Shown here: in pieces, positions 21,609-33,699 of the stretch
Layout: each line of letters opens with the position of its first letter
How positions within the stretch are numbered: the stretch's first letter is position 1
Assembly (NCBI GenBank): GCA_947685225.1
Contig: CANTUV010000033.1
Span: forward strand, 55,715,001 to 55,779,000
Direction of reading: 5' to 3'
DNA: 64,000 nt
Source of the DNA: Garcia nutans
Lineage: Eukaryota > Streptophyta > Magnoliopsida > Malpighiales > Euphorbiaceae
Notes under the pieces: model-generated
Database searches by the model: none
Seen by the model: the letters and a program-made list of their open reading frames with translations, nothing else
What the model was told of the DNA's origin: nothing
Translations under genes and position numbers: made by a program

Positions 21609-24600
21609 CTAAACAATAAGTTCATCTTCAAGATAGTTATATTCAAAAGTGAACTCTGTCTTGATTCTTTGACACCTGAACAAAGTTGCACAGATCATGA
21701 GAATGACATGGGTAGTTCTTGAATAATTATAAAATCATAATTTTAATAAAGAGGAGCTGCGATACATGCAATTATAAAGTAAAATAAGATTTTATGTGAT
21801 TGAAATTCAAACGGCTCGCCTTATTCTTAGATTTCAAATTTTATGTGATTTTTATACCATGGAAAAATCAGACAAACTCAAAACTCATATATCACACAGT
21901 GAGGTAAGGAGTATGCAACTATGCATGCATTTCTATGCATATAACTTCGAAAGAATTGAACTGAGGAGTTGTTTAAAGTGAAAATCTCATGTAAAGTTCT
22001 GTAGAATGGCAGTGAGGTTGACTTATATGTCAAACTCTTCTGCTATCACCCCAAAAAACCAAACTCTGTCTTCATCATGTAAAAATAAGGAATCTAAATC
22101 GATAAGGATGGTGATATAGAATATAAGCAGCAGCTCCCACATGCCAAGGTTTAAAAATCCTTTTTTTTTTTAAAAAAAATTGCAATTGTGTTATCCCCGG
22201 TCCAGAAAAGCAAGCAAACCTTGACATTTGAAAAATTAAATGATGAAGAAACTCTCCTCATCCTCACATAAGTAGATACATGCAATTTTACTAAAACTGA
22301 ACTGTAGCAGTCGCAGAAATTGTTTCAATAATTAACAAAAAAAAATCAGCATACCATCCATGTTGCAGGTCATCATTGGCAATATGGAAATCGAAGTACA
22401 CATAAGTCCCCTGTTCATATTCATCAGTTGCAATTTTGGGCTCTTCATGCCTCTGAAACCATGTGTTGTATTTTCTGTGATATCTCCAGGATTGCTTCTT
22501 CAGCTCTTTTGCAGCTAAATATTGCTGATAGGTATTCTGCAGACAATAACTGACTTGAGAAGAAGTACATGGAGATTTATAGAAGAAAGCAATACCACAA
22601 ACAGATTAATTAACATTAAATGCTATATCACCTGTTGATAATAGAATGCAAAGAACAATGTATCAGTGCCATAACTATCAATTGTCAGACGTTCCCAGAA
22701 TCCAGGATTATTTACAATGGGTGCCTGAACTTGAGGATAGCTAGGAGGTGTGGCTGCAGGGTGCCTCTGAAATAGACAAATGAAAAATAATTATCTCACA
22801 TTATAGACATGAGATGTCAACAATTTAACAGGTGCAAAAGAGATGAAGATAATTGGCATCCATACTGGAGTATAGCTCCTAGCACGTTCTGAGTCTTTAG
22901 GTTGGGGAAGCTTGTGATATGCTGCATCAAGCATCTGCAAATTGAATAACTGATCATGCATCGCCCCAGAATTCACAGCAGATCCACTGAGATTATCACC
23001 AATGGCACCAAGGTCAGATACACTTCTTCGACCAATAACACCAAGGCCAGTAGAAGGTTGACCAGATTGTATGGGTTGCCCAGGAGATAGGTCAATATCT
23101 CTTGGCACTTGGGCAGGCTCTGCCAACGAGCCAGATGCTCCAGTCTGCAGTGAAGAAGCAATTAGATCACATCATCCTGATCATTAAACTGAAATTTAAT
23201 ATGCCATCACTGCCAGACAGCAAACCACACTCATATTTTCAACTAAGAATTACAGATATAGAATCTCAAAATGTAATGCAAAGGCTTCAATAGGACTGTC
23301 CATATGTGAATAAATTCATATATCCAATACCTGGATGAGCTCTACAAGAATCAAAACATATTCTTAACATGTTAACTCTTATCACAATTCCGCAGCAGTT
23401 GAGTAAACAGAAAATGTGTGAAATTCCCAAAATTAGATAATATACTAAGATCTAATAACATATTTAATGGTTTCATAATCCCAAGACACTGACAACCTAA
23501 TCTGTCACAGGCTATTTGAGAACACTTTATATATAAAAAACTTGAATATAATCCATAATAATATTGTCAAACAGTATTGAAATTTAATTATAAAACAAGT
23601 TTTGACACAGTCGGCCTATAACTCTGGAGACACTACAGCCAGAAACAGGTACGGAGTTGAAATTTATTCCATCAGATCCACCAAGGAAATTCAGCACTCC
23701 TTTCTGGTGGGAGGATGAGTCTCCAAATAGATAAGCAAAATAAGATACCTTAACATGCAAAAAAAAAAAAAATCATTCAACAGAAATCATAGTTCAGAAA
23801 GCAGGACCATGTAACTATTTTACATACAGGAGTATCCATTGTGCATGGAGCTTTCAATTCATCTTCATTCATAAGATTTTTGCTTAGCCCGGATGTAGAA
23901 ACAGATTCAGCAGTTTCATCAGGTAAATTCTGAGGTTGCTGCTCCTCAACTTTAAAAATATCTGCATTATTCATTCATGTTATTAACATACGTACATTTT
24001 ATGATTGTGTGCCAGTCAAGTTAAGCGCACTGAGTAGTACCAGCATCTTTTGCACCAGTTGACATCACAACTTGTTGACTTGTCTGTTGATGGATGGAAT
24101 TTGGCTTCTGTATTGCAGTAGAGGAGACAGTATTGAGACCTGGTGACTGAACTCCAAGTCCCAGATTTGCTTGAGGAGAAACAGATGAGCTTTGAGAATT
24201 AAACTGCCAACACAATCAGAAGGGCATGCTAAAGAAGGTATCAAACTAATTTTTAAGTTGAAGAGGCAGAATAAATTGGACTGCCAAAGAATGGCACATA
24301 AAATTAGAAAAAAATTCTAGACACAATGTTGAACATACAATGTGCGCAATTGGATGGTCAGAAATAAGATGTAATTACTTTACATTATTTGATTAAATAT
24401 TATACATTATTTAATTAAATATGATATGCATTTAATTGTTATATTGAATTTTAAATAATTTAAAAGGTCAAACGCATAGAGCCATACCATTGATTCAACA
24501 AACAAAAAATATAATAAAAAATTCAATCCATATTTTCATTTTCAAATCAAGATGAATACTTATACTGAAAAGGCGTTGATGAAATATTAAATATACCAAT

Positions 24601-27343
24601 GAACAAATGGAGAATATGAACTTTGTTCCCACTCCACAGAACACATTGCAGAGAACTATTGATTCAACTTATACCAAATTTACAAAACATGCATGGATAG
24701 AGAGATGATGCCTGAGCTCTATAGCATGCAAGCACACAGGACAAGCCGTCCTTAAGAACTTAGCACATGATATGTGTGCCAGGCATTTGTCATGTTGAAA
24801 TGTCCAACATGGATATATGCCAAAACCAAAGTAGTAGTGTTTGTGCTTCATAGTGACTGAGCTAAGATTTATACAATCAGTAATAGAATAGTAATGAAAA
24901 TCCCATATAAGAAGAAGCACCTGCTGCAACAGTGGGTTCTGTTGGGTGGAAAATTGTTTATGATTTCCACCAGCAAGAGGTGGCATACCAAGAAGGGTGC
25001 TATGACCTTGTTGCTGGACTTGCTGAAGACGTTGCAAAAATTTCTCCCTCTGGTCAGGTGCTATTTCAGTTCTTGCACGAAATTGTCCCTGAAACAAACA
25101 TATAGTTTAGTCAAAAAAGCAAGGAGTGAAGTTTAATAACACTCCTTACTGAAACTTCATGTTTTCCTTAAGTAAAAAGGACATAACATTCAGCAAACTT
25201 TTTCACTGAGAAGAAACATTTCACACAGATGGGGTAAATTTTCCACACAAGTAACATTAACAGAAGAAACATGGAATAGATTTCAAATGAGCAATTTAAC
25301 AATTTTCTCTATTTACACCAACATATACATAAACTACTAGAAAAATACATTTCTAAATTGCTTATTGATAACATTTATTCCTGTTAACTTATATGCATTT
25401 CTCCCCCAGTAGAAGAAGGCAAAAGGTTATCTCAATTTCTTTCCCTTCTTTGCTTTAACATTAGTAGCTCTGCATTTTCTCCCTCACAATAAATTCCTCT
25501 CCATCTGTTCTTTTCCCAGTTAGATTGACCATTGAAGAACAGAAAACCGTATGCAAAATTATTTATTTGTTCAGTTACCACGACTACAAACTTCACATAC
25601 TTTCACTTCTATTTATCAAATAGAAGTAAAATGCACGAACCTGCAATAATATAAAACCAAGCCCACAAGGAATTCTGAAGGATCTTAACACGTTAAGCAT
25701 CCACCAGAAACATGCTTCAAGGAATTTGAGAAGAATGTCACCCGTTGTTATAACACAGGACAACAGGGAGCTATTTTATTACAAATCCTTTTTTTTTTTT
25801 TAATTTTTAGCTGTTTGCTTATTGTTTTATTTTATTTTTATCTTTAAAATGTCTTATTTTATCTTCCAATTTATACGTCTTTTTTCTTCTTTAATAAAAT
25901 TAATTTTCCTTTGTCAAAAAAATATAATAATAATAATTTTCCCATAACAAGCAAATATTTTCCAAAAGGAAATAAATCAGATCCTAGGTACTAGTGTTAA
26001 AAATGCATAAATATGAAAATAACAAATACCGGTTCATTCTGATTTTGAAAGGAGCTTCCAGGTCTCCATTGCATGCCAGGGACCAAAGAAGGGGAAAAAA
26101 CTCTTCCACCAATTGCAGCAGCTTCACCAACATTAATAGAATCAACGAGGCCAGTTCCATCATTAGTTTTGCCAGGCTGAGGCAGGATCATTCGATTACT
26201 TAGCGGAGAAGACAAAGGCTGCACCATTGCACTACTTCCAAGTCTATCATCTGCTGATGAAATATTTCTTTTTGCAATATCAGACGCTGAAGGTACTGCA
26301 CCAAGGGCCCCATTGCTAGGTACTGAAGCAGAACTAATAGGGATGCCAGATGAGGGCTGACTAGGAAGGCTACCCCTACCGATGCCCCTTGCTAGTCCAG
26401 TATCAGAAAGAGCAGGTGATGGTCTATGGCCAGTAAAAGCTGATGTTTCTTCTTCCTTCACAGAATTTACCAGAGATGAAGGAGATGAAGGAATAGCAGC
26501 GGCTGCATTTTCCAGCACAGTGCGCACTGAAGTTGAACCGGGAAGAATTGAAAAGGCAGACACAGCAGACAATGTATGAGCTGGAACACCCACAGAAACT
26601 GGAACTGTATTCACAGTTGGTGTTGATGCAGCTGAACTGATCATACTATTTTTGGCTGGTGGAGTCCTGGCAACAATATCAGAATTACTATCTTGTGAAG
26701 CTGTGTCATCAGCTTGCTCCTGAACAGAAGTGGCCTGCTGATGAGTAGGAGTGGCAGTAGCCTGGACAGCAAACATCAATTCCATATTTACACATTACAA
26801 CAATGTCAATTGAACCTTAAAATAAAGGAAAAGTAAGAGAATCAATAAGCCAAAAAAAAAAAAGAAAACAACATGAACAAGCATAATTATGAAACAACTT
26901 CCATTACATGCATGCCCACCATAACATATTGTCAAAGCAGAATACTTTTTACTGTGATGTAGCATAGCACCATTACTAGTACCTTGAGTCCTAAACACAT
27001 TAAATATTTAATATATCGGACACGAACTGAACAATCTTAATTCGACAACAATAAGTTGTCCAATATTACAAAGTTAGACAACAGGATGGAAAGCCATAGC
27101 ACGACTCAAAACACATTTTTCCCCCAATCCACAATAGAATAGGAGATAAAGGTGTCATAGAAGTGGGAATAGACACTTATTATCATGGCTTCAATTTACA
27201 AAGATCCTAAAGGACCTAAACAATTGGAAAGCAAAAGACAACGACATTGTCAATTCAATATGAATAACATACAGGCATTTGAGGTGCTGATGCTGATGCT
27301 GCCAACGATGTCTTCGAGCTATGAACTGGCGCACCCTGTGACT

Positions 27344-27380
<37 letters not shown>

Positions 27381-30300
27381 CAACAACAACAACTTAACTG
27401 GAAATACATACATTCAGGAAAAAGAAAAGAAAAGATTGTGACTATTTCCCATCTCTGGTGCAGTAAAATATGATTATTCTACGTTTGACATAGTAAGAAG
27501 TTAGAAAAATCAACTGCATGTCATAAAAAGTTTACCTTGAAAGGACCAGGAGGACCGATTATAACCAAATCTTCAAGAGATTCCACTTTGTCTAATGGCA
27601 ATGAATTGTAGAGCTCATCGACATCACTAAATTCCTCAAAATCCTCCTATAGATAAAAAAAAGAGCAACAGTAAAGGTTACACAAAAGCAAATTCACTAG
27701 TTTATAAGTTTTGTTAAAGATATACAATTTATAATAAATTCACTAGTTTATATGTTTTGTCAAAGATATACAAGATTTCAGTGTGCTTTAACTAAACAGA
27801 ATTAAAAAAACAAAAACCTGATTGCGTTCCACATAGTCATCCAGGAAGTCTTTAACATCATTGACCTGCTCAGGACTCAACTCATCATTATCCAATAGCC
27901 TCAAGATCAATTCTAATTTCATTATATGAGCCTTGTGCCGGACAATAGATGTCTCTAAATGCGTCTGAAATCACGATAAATAAATAAATGGCAGTAGAAA
28001 AAAAACACCAATTTTAAAATGCATGATTGGTTCCCTGTTCTACCAATCTGGGCGGTCTTGTCTTTCCTTTCTTAACTGATAGCCCCTCCATCTCAGCTTC
28101 AAAGCTGTCAATCTGAGATTCCAACTCCCCAACCTAATCCAGCATAGAAGAAGTTACACAATCAGAAAAAAAAGCAAAAAAGAAAAAGAGCAGTTGATAT
28201 AGGAACTAGAAAAGATGTTAATTTGATAAGTAAACTATAATTACGATACTAAAACACACATAAATAGCTGATTACAAAAAGAGTACTATAATTAAAAAAT
28301 AAAAGCATGCACAGTTATACACAGAGATAAAGAGGTAGAGATGCAGAATAACATCTAATCAAAAAGGGAAAACAATCCAATGACATTTGGTCAATTACAA
28401 GGCCATCTACATTTGATAACTTTCTTGCAGATCCAAGACCAAACAGTTGCATACACAACATGCTTATTGCTCAGTGTATAGACCGAACAAGCAACTTCTT
28501 ACTAACAGTCCTGCAAAGGTCTTTTCAGTTCATTAGGCTTCAGCAAAGGGTTAAAACTTGCAACCTAACAATCTTGAAGATGACTTCAATACCATTGAAC
28601 TAAAGCTCATTGGTGAATCAATGAATTCTGAAAGCAAGAGTTGTGATTGTAAATTTACATACCACATTGTTCAACCAATCCCTTGTCTCTGATTTAGCCT
28701 TTTCCTTAGGATCCTATCAAAAGCATGACATTATTAGAATTTGACTACAAAGTAAAATATTCAGTGGGTGAAAAAACATTATTTTACATTATCTCAGACA
28801 AAAAAGACAAAGATGATGAGTGGGATTTTCATGGAATTCATCTTAAATCCAAAAAGACAATTTTTAAGAATTGGAAAACTACTATTTTAAAAGAAGCGAG
28901 GGAGAGAGAGGAGGAGCAAGGGGTCCAACCAAGACTGGTGATAATAATCAGTTAGAATACCTTTAAACACATCATAAAACACAAAATTTAATGATTCACC
29001 TAATTATATGCTCTCACTGCGGCTATAAATAGTTCAACACCTTTTAGGTTTTTCTTTTGTTCTTTGCATCTAAAAGTATTGGGTTTTGCCAAGATAGGAA
29101 ACCAACAAATCATATTCAAAAAGACTATAAACAGTAAAAACACAATTGTTACTCTTAGGAAAAAATAATTAGTCTCAAACTACTTATCAAGACATCAGAT
29201 TAGGACCAGCAGTCGAGGTACATGGTGTTATAAAATAAACATTACAAAAGAATGTTGTAGTAGGTCATTAAATAAACCAAAACAAGAAGTTAATGTGAGG
29301 TTTAGTCAACCTCAAAATTACTATTTGCATGCCAGAGATTTGATTAAGACATTTTGAGGGTCCGATGCCTACAGTTTTTGGTTGTTGGCCCAGCCCCTCC
29401 TTAGAAAATGCCTTTGTTTTTGTTTCCTTCTCACAGATCTTAAATCTCTCCATTTCACGTTCAATAAGCTTACGAGCATCCACCAAAGCTTGCTCATAAG
29501 AGGCACTAACCTACAAGAAAATGAACCAAAAGAAAACAATAGCTATTGTCTTCAGCATCAGCGAACATAGATCAAAAGAATGAAAAGCTGTCAACATATT
29601 TCACATTATGATAGTCAAATTTAACATAAATGAACCAAAAAAAGATATTAAAAAAAACTGAAAAAAAAGTGCAGCTGACATTAAATAATTAGCCCACAAA
29701 TCCATACTAATCAGTGCTAACACTAAACAATTTAACACACAAACAACAGGAATGCAAATTAAGGTACCATAACCACAGAGTATGTCCATAAAAGAAAAAA
29801 AATACAAAGACAAAACTAATAACAGTAAGTTATGAAGACATTGAACAAAGTAAATCTAACTAAGAAAACAACAAAATCTAAATTATATACAGAAAAGGTC
29901 AATCTAAAAATTGCATCACAAAGAGTCAGTTAGTAAAAGCCACACATTGTTCCTTCAAATAAGTAAGTTTAAGAACTGGAACTAAGGATCTCAAGAGTAA
30001 TAAATATAAAAATGCCTGCATACTTTATCATGAGATTAAATACTTTTAACTAAAGATATTGTATCAATTCACATTTCTCTGAACCTGAAAATGATAATAT
30101 AAACTGCTTTAGGATTATCATCATTATTTATCAAAAGAAACTGAAGTAATAGAATTAGATCCAACTATGTTTCATGAATCATGAGTTCTATCATATGGTA
30201 CATGCTTCAAACCCTGCAGATAATATATTAAAACATCCTGACCTTCTTATCTTTGATCTCACTGGATTGAATCCATGTTTTGATCTGATCCCTGTATCTC

Positions 30301-31895
30301 TGCAGCTTTTTTATCTCCTTCTTCAAGTCTGCCTCAAATTTCTCTTTTTGATTGGCATTATCAGTATCATAAACCTAAAGCAGTGATACACATTGATAAA
30401 CAATCATATAACCATTAATCAACAAACTTTACATTTAAGTTGCTGAAGAGATAAAATAGAACTTCTAGCCAAAAGTAAAACAGATATTCAATGATAATGA
30501 CAATAATGATAGCATCGCAAACCTAAATAAGTAAAGTAATAATATTCAGATTTCATAAACAACAATTTTGAAAATGTTCACCAATAAACCTATGGATGAC
30601 AACAATGTATAAGAAATAGAACTGCTATCACATTGATGACAAGAACAGCAGCATCAACAAAGGACAATAAGTAAATTTCAGTACTAACAAAACTAAGTGG
30701 TGTTTGACAACCCAAATCAAGCAACTGACATTGAACTTTTCAGCACTTCATTCAAATATTAAATTGCCACCATCAGCACGGCTACTAATTACATAATATT
30801 GTCAACAACTAATAGTTATATTTCCAATTACAACCATAATTTTCTTCCAATAGCACTATCTCCACCACCAGCACTGCCACCAATATTCCCACCACTATCA
30901 CCAGTTAACTACCATCATTTGACACTATCATAACATTAACTACTACAGCTGTTCATACTTCCAACCATAGAACTGCTGAGGTACAGATCACAACCATTGC
31001 CACTACTCTCACCAACTTTGATTTGCCACTGCCACAGCGGCAGCACCGTTGTTACATATAAAGAACAATTACCTCAATTATCATGATTGCAAAAATTGCC
31101 ATAGCCATCATCATACTATAGTCAATGCCATAGCCATCATCATACTATAGTCAATGCCACAGCCATAACTAGGCTTTCAGCTGACCATTTTCTTCTCTTT
31201 TCTTTCCAAAATCAATTATAAAATTAATAGGACAGTACAATTAGTTTTACAAAATCACCAATAAATACAATGAGGGAAAACACCAAAAACTAAAATAGTC
31301 AACTGAATCTCTATTGTGCCACGAGAAATGAATTGAATAAGGTTTGAGAAAGGAACAGGGAATACATAAATAAACAATCAAAATTATTGAATTCAAAAAT
31401 TAAATTACGGCAGAATGCTATCTTTCACGCACAAGCTATTTTAAGCAGTAAAGAGAAACAAAACTTCTTTCATCTTCCTCTGCAGCATTTTATAGGTATG
31501 AAAAGGTAAATTAATATCGAAAATGAAACATCTTAAGTTCTCAATTAAGCTAAGGTCGATTAACTTTAGATTCGAAACTTTTGATTTTCGTTCGATTTCC
31601 AGCATTTTCTAAGCAACCAAACGAAGGTCCATTACTAAAAAATAGAAAAAGAAAACACAATGTAATTTAGACTGAAGCAATACAGTTGTTCAGAGAGTCC
31701 TAACTAGTAAGGGAATTGATTTTCAATTCTAGACCTGAGTATTTTTCTGAATGTTCTGATCAGCAAAAAAAAATACAAAACAGAAAGAAGTGGAATAGTA
31801 ACCTTGTTCCAGATGCTATCAAAAACATCGACGCCTTCTTGGACTTTTTTCAAAACGCGATCAATCTCGCCTTGTAGCTTACGACTTGCTCCCAT
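21609..31895 (-). CDS. NOT3: CCR4-NOT transcription complex subunit 3 (NOT3)
   Basis: Scaffold subunit of the CCR4-NOT deadenylase complex, acting in mRNA decay in the cytoplasm and in gene regulation. Sixteen coding exons, 5' to 3': 31895-31803, 30374-30243, 29510-29373, 28713-28663, 28133-28044, 27964-27818, 27646-27536, 27335-27273, 26761-26030, 25088-24921, 24203-24041, 23961-23828, 23144-22866, 22766-22632, 22536-22355, 21675-21609. All introns are GT..AG and the phases close, giving 894 residues, normal for plants. Residues 1-235 are the Not3 N-terminal coiled-coil domain (MGASRKLQGEIDRVLKKVQE start); 276-670 is a low-complexity Ser/Pro/Gln linker; about 750-894 is the NOT2/3/5 (NOT box) domain (PGFWERLTIDSYGTDTLFFA, ending EYNYLEDELIV). 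Exon 8 to 9 junction is the least certain. No lesion seen. Confidence 0.95.
27345..27394. repeat. (AAT)n(AAC)n microsatellite beside the exon 8 acceptor of NOT3
   Basis: On the minus (transcribed) strand it reads (GTT)n(ATT)n and ends 8 bases before the AG acceptor of NOT3 exon 8, where the U-rich tract of the splice site should be. Confidence 0.9.
31098..31155. repeat. 29-bp tandem duplication in NOT3 intron 1
   Basis: Two identical copies of a 29-base unit starting GCCATAGCCATCATCATACT lie head to tail; a partial third begins GCCACAGCC. Confidence 0.85.
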
Positions 31896-33168
31896 TGTTA
31901 AATTCGAGAACCGGTGAAGCGGTTAGCGGGTTTTATCATCAAAGGAAAAACGGTCCAATGATTTTTCTTATGTTTTTCTGTTGACTTAGAGAGTGAGTTC
32001 TGCGAGGTCAGTTCTAGGGTTTTTTTTTTTTTTCTTTTTCCTCGCTTATTTACCTTTTTGTTTTGTTTTGGCTGTGTTATATGAGAAGGAGATGTAAACG
32101 GATATGGAGATGTAAAACAGTTCACAATCCAGAACAATAGTTGTGTCGCTCGCTCTTAGATCCGAGTTTCGTTGTGCAATTCGTTGTCGTTTGGGTTTTC
32201 TAGTAGATTTTGGGCTTCGTGCTCTATTTATCGATTGGATCTCTTGAGGCCCAACTTGTCCAACATAAGTCGCAGTTTGGCACTGTAAAACTGAATCTTT
32301 GAAGGAAAAAGTTTGATAAAAATAACTTATTTTTTGTTTTATGGAGAAAAAAATAAAAATAAAAATTATTATTTTGTTAGAAATACTTTTTTATATAGAA
32401 AATTAAAAGTAATTTTTTATATTTATAGCTGAATTTTAAAAATTATTTTTAATTATTTTCTAAATGAAAAAAATATTTTGATCCTACCACTTTAAAATAG
32501 CTTTTTATTTGAATTTATTTATTTATATTTTGCTTTAAAATTTAAAAATATTTTTAGGTTGATTTATAATAATTTGATATTTTTATTTTATTTAAGAATA
32601 TTATTTAGTTATGGTTTTATTTTAAATTGAAAAATAGATATAAATATTTAAATTATGAAATTTTTATTTAATTATATTTTTACAAAAAAAGTACTCATAT
32701 AAAATATTAAGTAAAAATTAGAAAATAGAAAATAAGATTAAGTGAATATGTTTTTCAATTTTTTTAATTTCTTATTTAGAAAATTATTTTAAAAATATTG
32801 TTTAATAAACATATTTTTATTTAAGTTAATCATATTTTTAAAATTTTAATATATTATAAAAATAAAAAATTATTTATTAATATATATTGAGTGTTTAAAA
32901 ATTTTATTTTAAATATTTAAAAAAAATAAAATTATGAAACCATAAAAAACCAAAACATATTACCGCCAAAAATATACCATAAAAAATAAAAATCAAATCA
33001 AACAAAAATTAAACCATACAATGTCCCACGATCCCATAACAAACCATGAAACAATTAAAAGCCTAAAATCCTAATAATACACAGAAGATTCACACTTGGC
33101 ACTCGACGTCTCTTCAAAGTTCAGGCAAAGGCACCAACAGATCTGGAGACTGACATTATCTTAATCCA
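31896..33168. other. NOT3 5' region and AT-rich spacer
   Basis: The first 350 bases are less AT-rich and probably hold the NOT3 leader and promoter. The rest is AT-rich without coding signal. Confidence 0.5.
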
Positions 33169-33200
33169 TGGCGAAGGTTCACCGGATTACTTACCCAAAG
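33169..33200 (+). other. possible orphan first exon
   Basis: A short ATG-initiated stretch in a less AT-rich context ends at a plausible donor (AAAG|GTACAC). No following exon of a recognisable gene occurs before the convergent MYB-CC gene, so this may be the remnant of a lost plus-strand gene or chance. Confidence 0.15.
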
Positions 33201-33699
33201 GTACACATTCTGGAGAAGTGTATGGAATTTGGAATTAAATTCATTTTGGTTAGAGATTTTAGCTGTTTTAAATTTTGGAACTAAATTTCTAGAATTATAT
33301 AGGATTCAAGGCATTTAAGCTTAAAAATTATTTTATGAATCATGAAGTAGGATTACTTTAATCAGTTTGAATCGATAATTTTGATTATGAAATTAGCAAT
33401 TCAGTAGTTAACTGGAATTCTTTGTTCTTCTTTCTTAGGACTCATAGTCTATGAACTCTTAATGATATATGAGAAAGAAAAACTACATATTACACTGCAC
33501 GGTTCTACATGCACACTACTTCTGTTGGCCCAACTTATTTCATTGAGAATGAATTGATTTTTTCCTGGCACCACTTGACCTGGACGAGGAAGCAGCAGGT
33601 TGTCATGTTGATCTTCCTCCTGCTCTCATGTGCTGTCAGAATTAGATGCCTCCTTTTCTGTACTTGTTTCCATTTACTTTTACCTTCCAGTGGACCATC

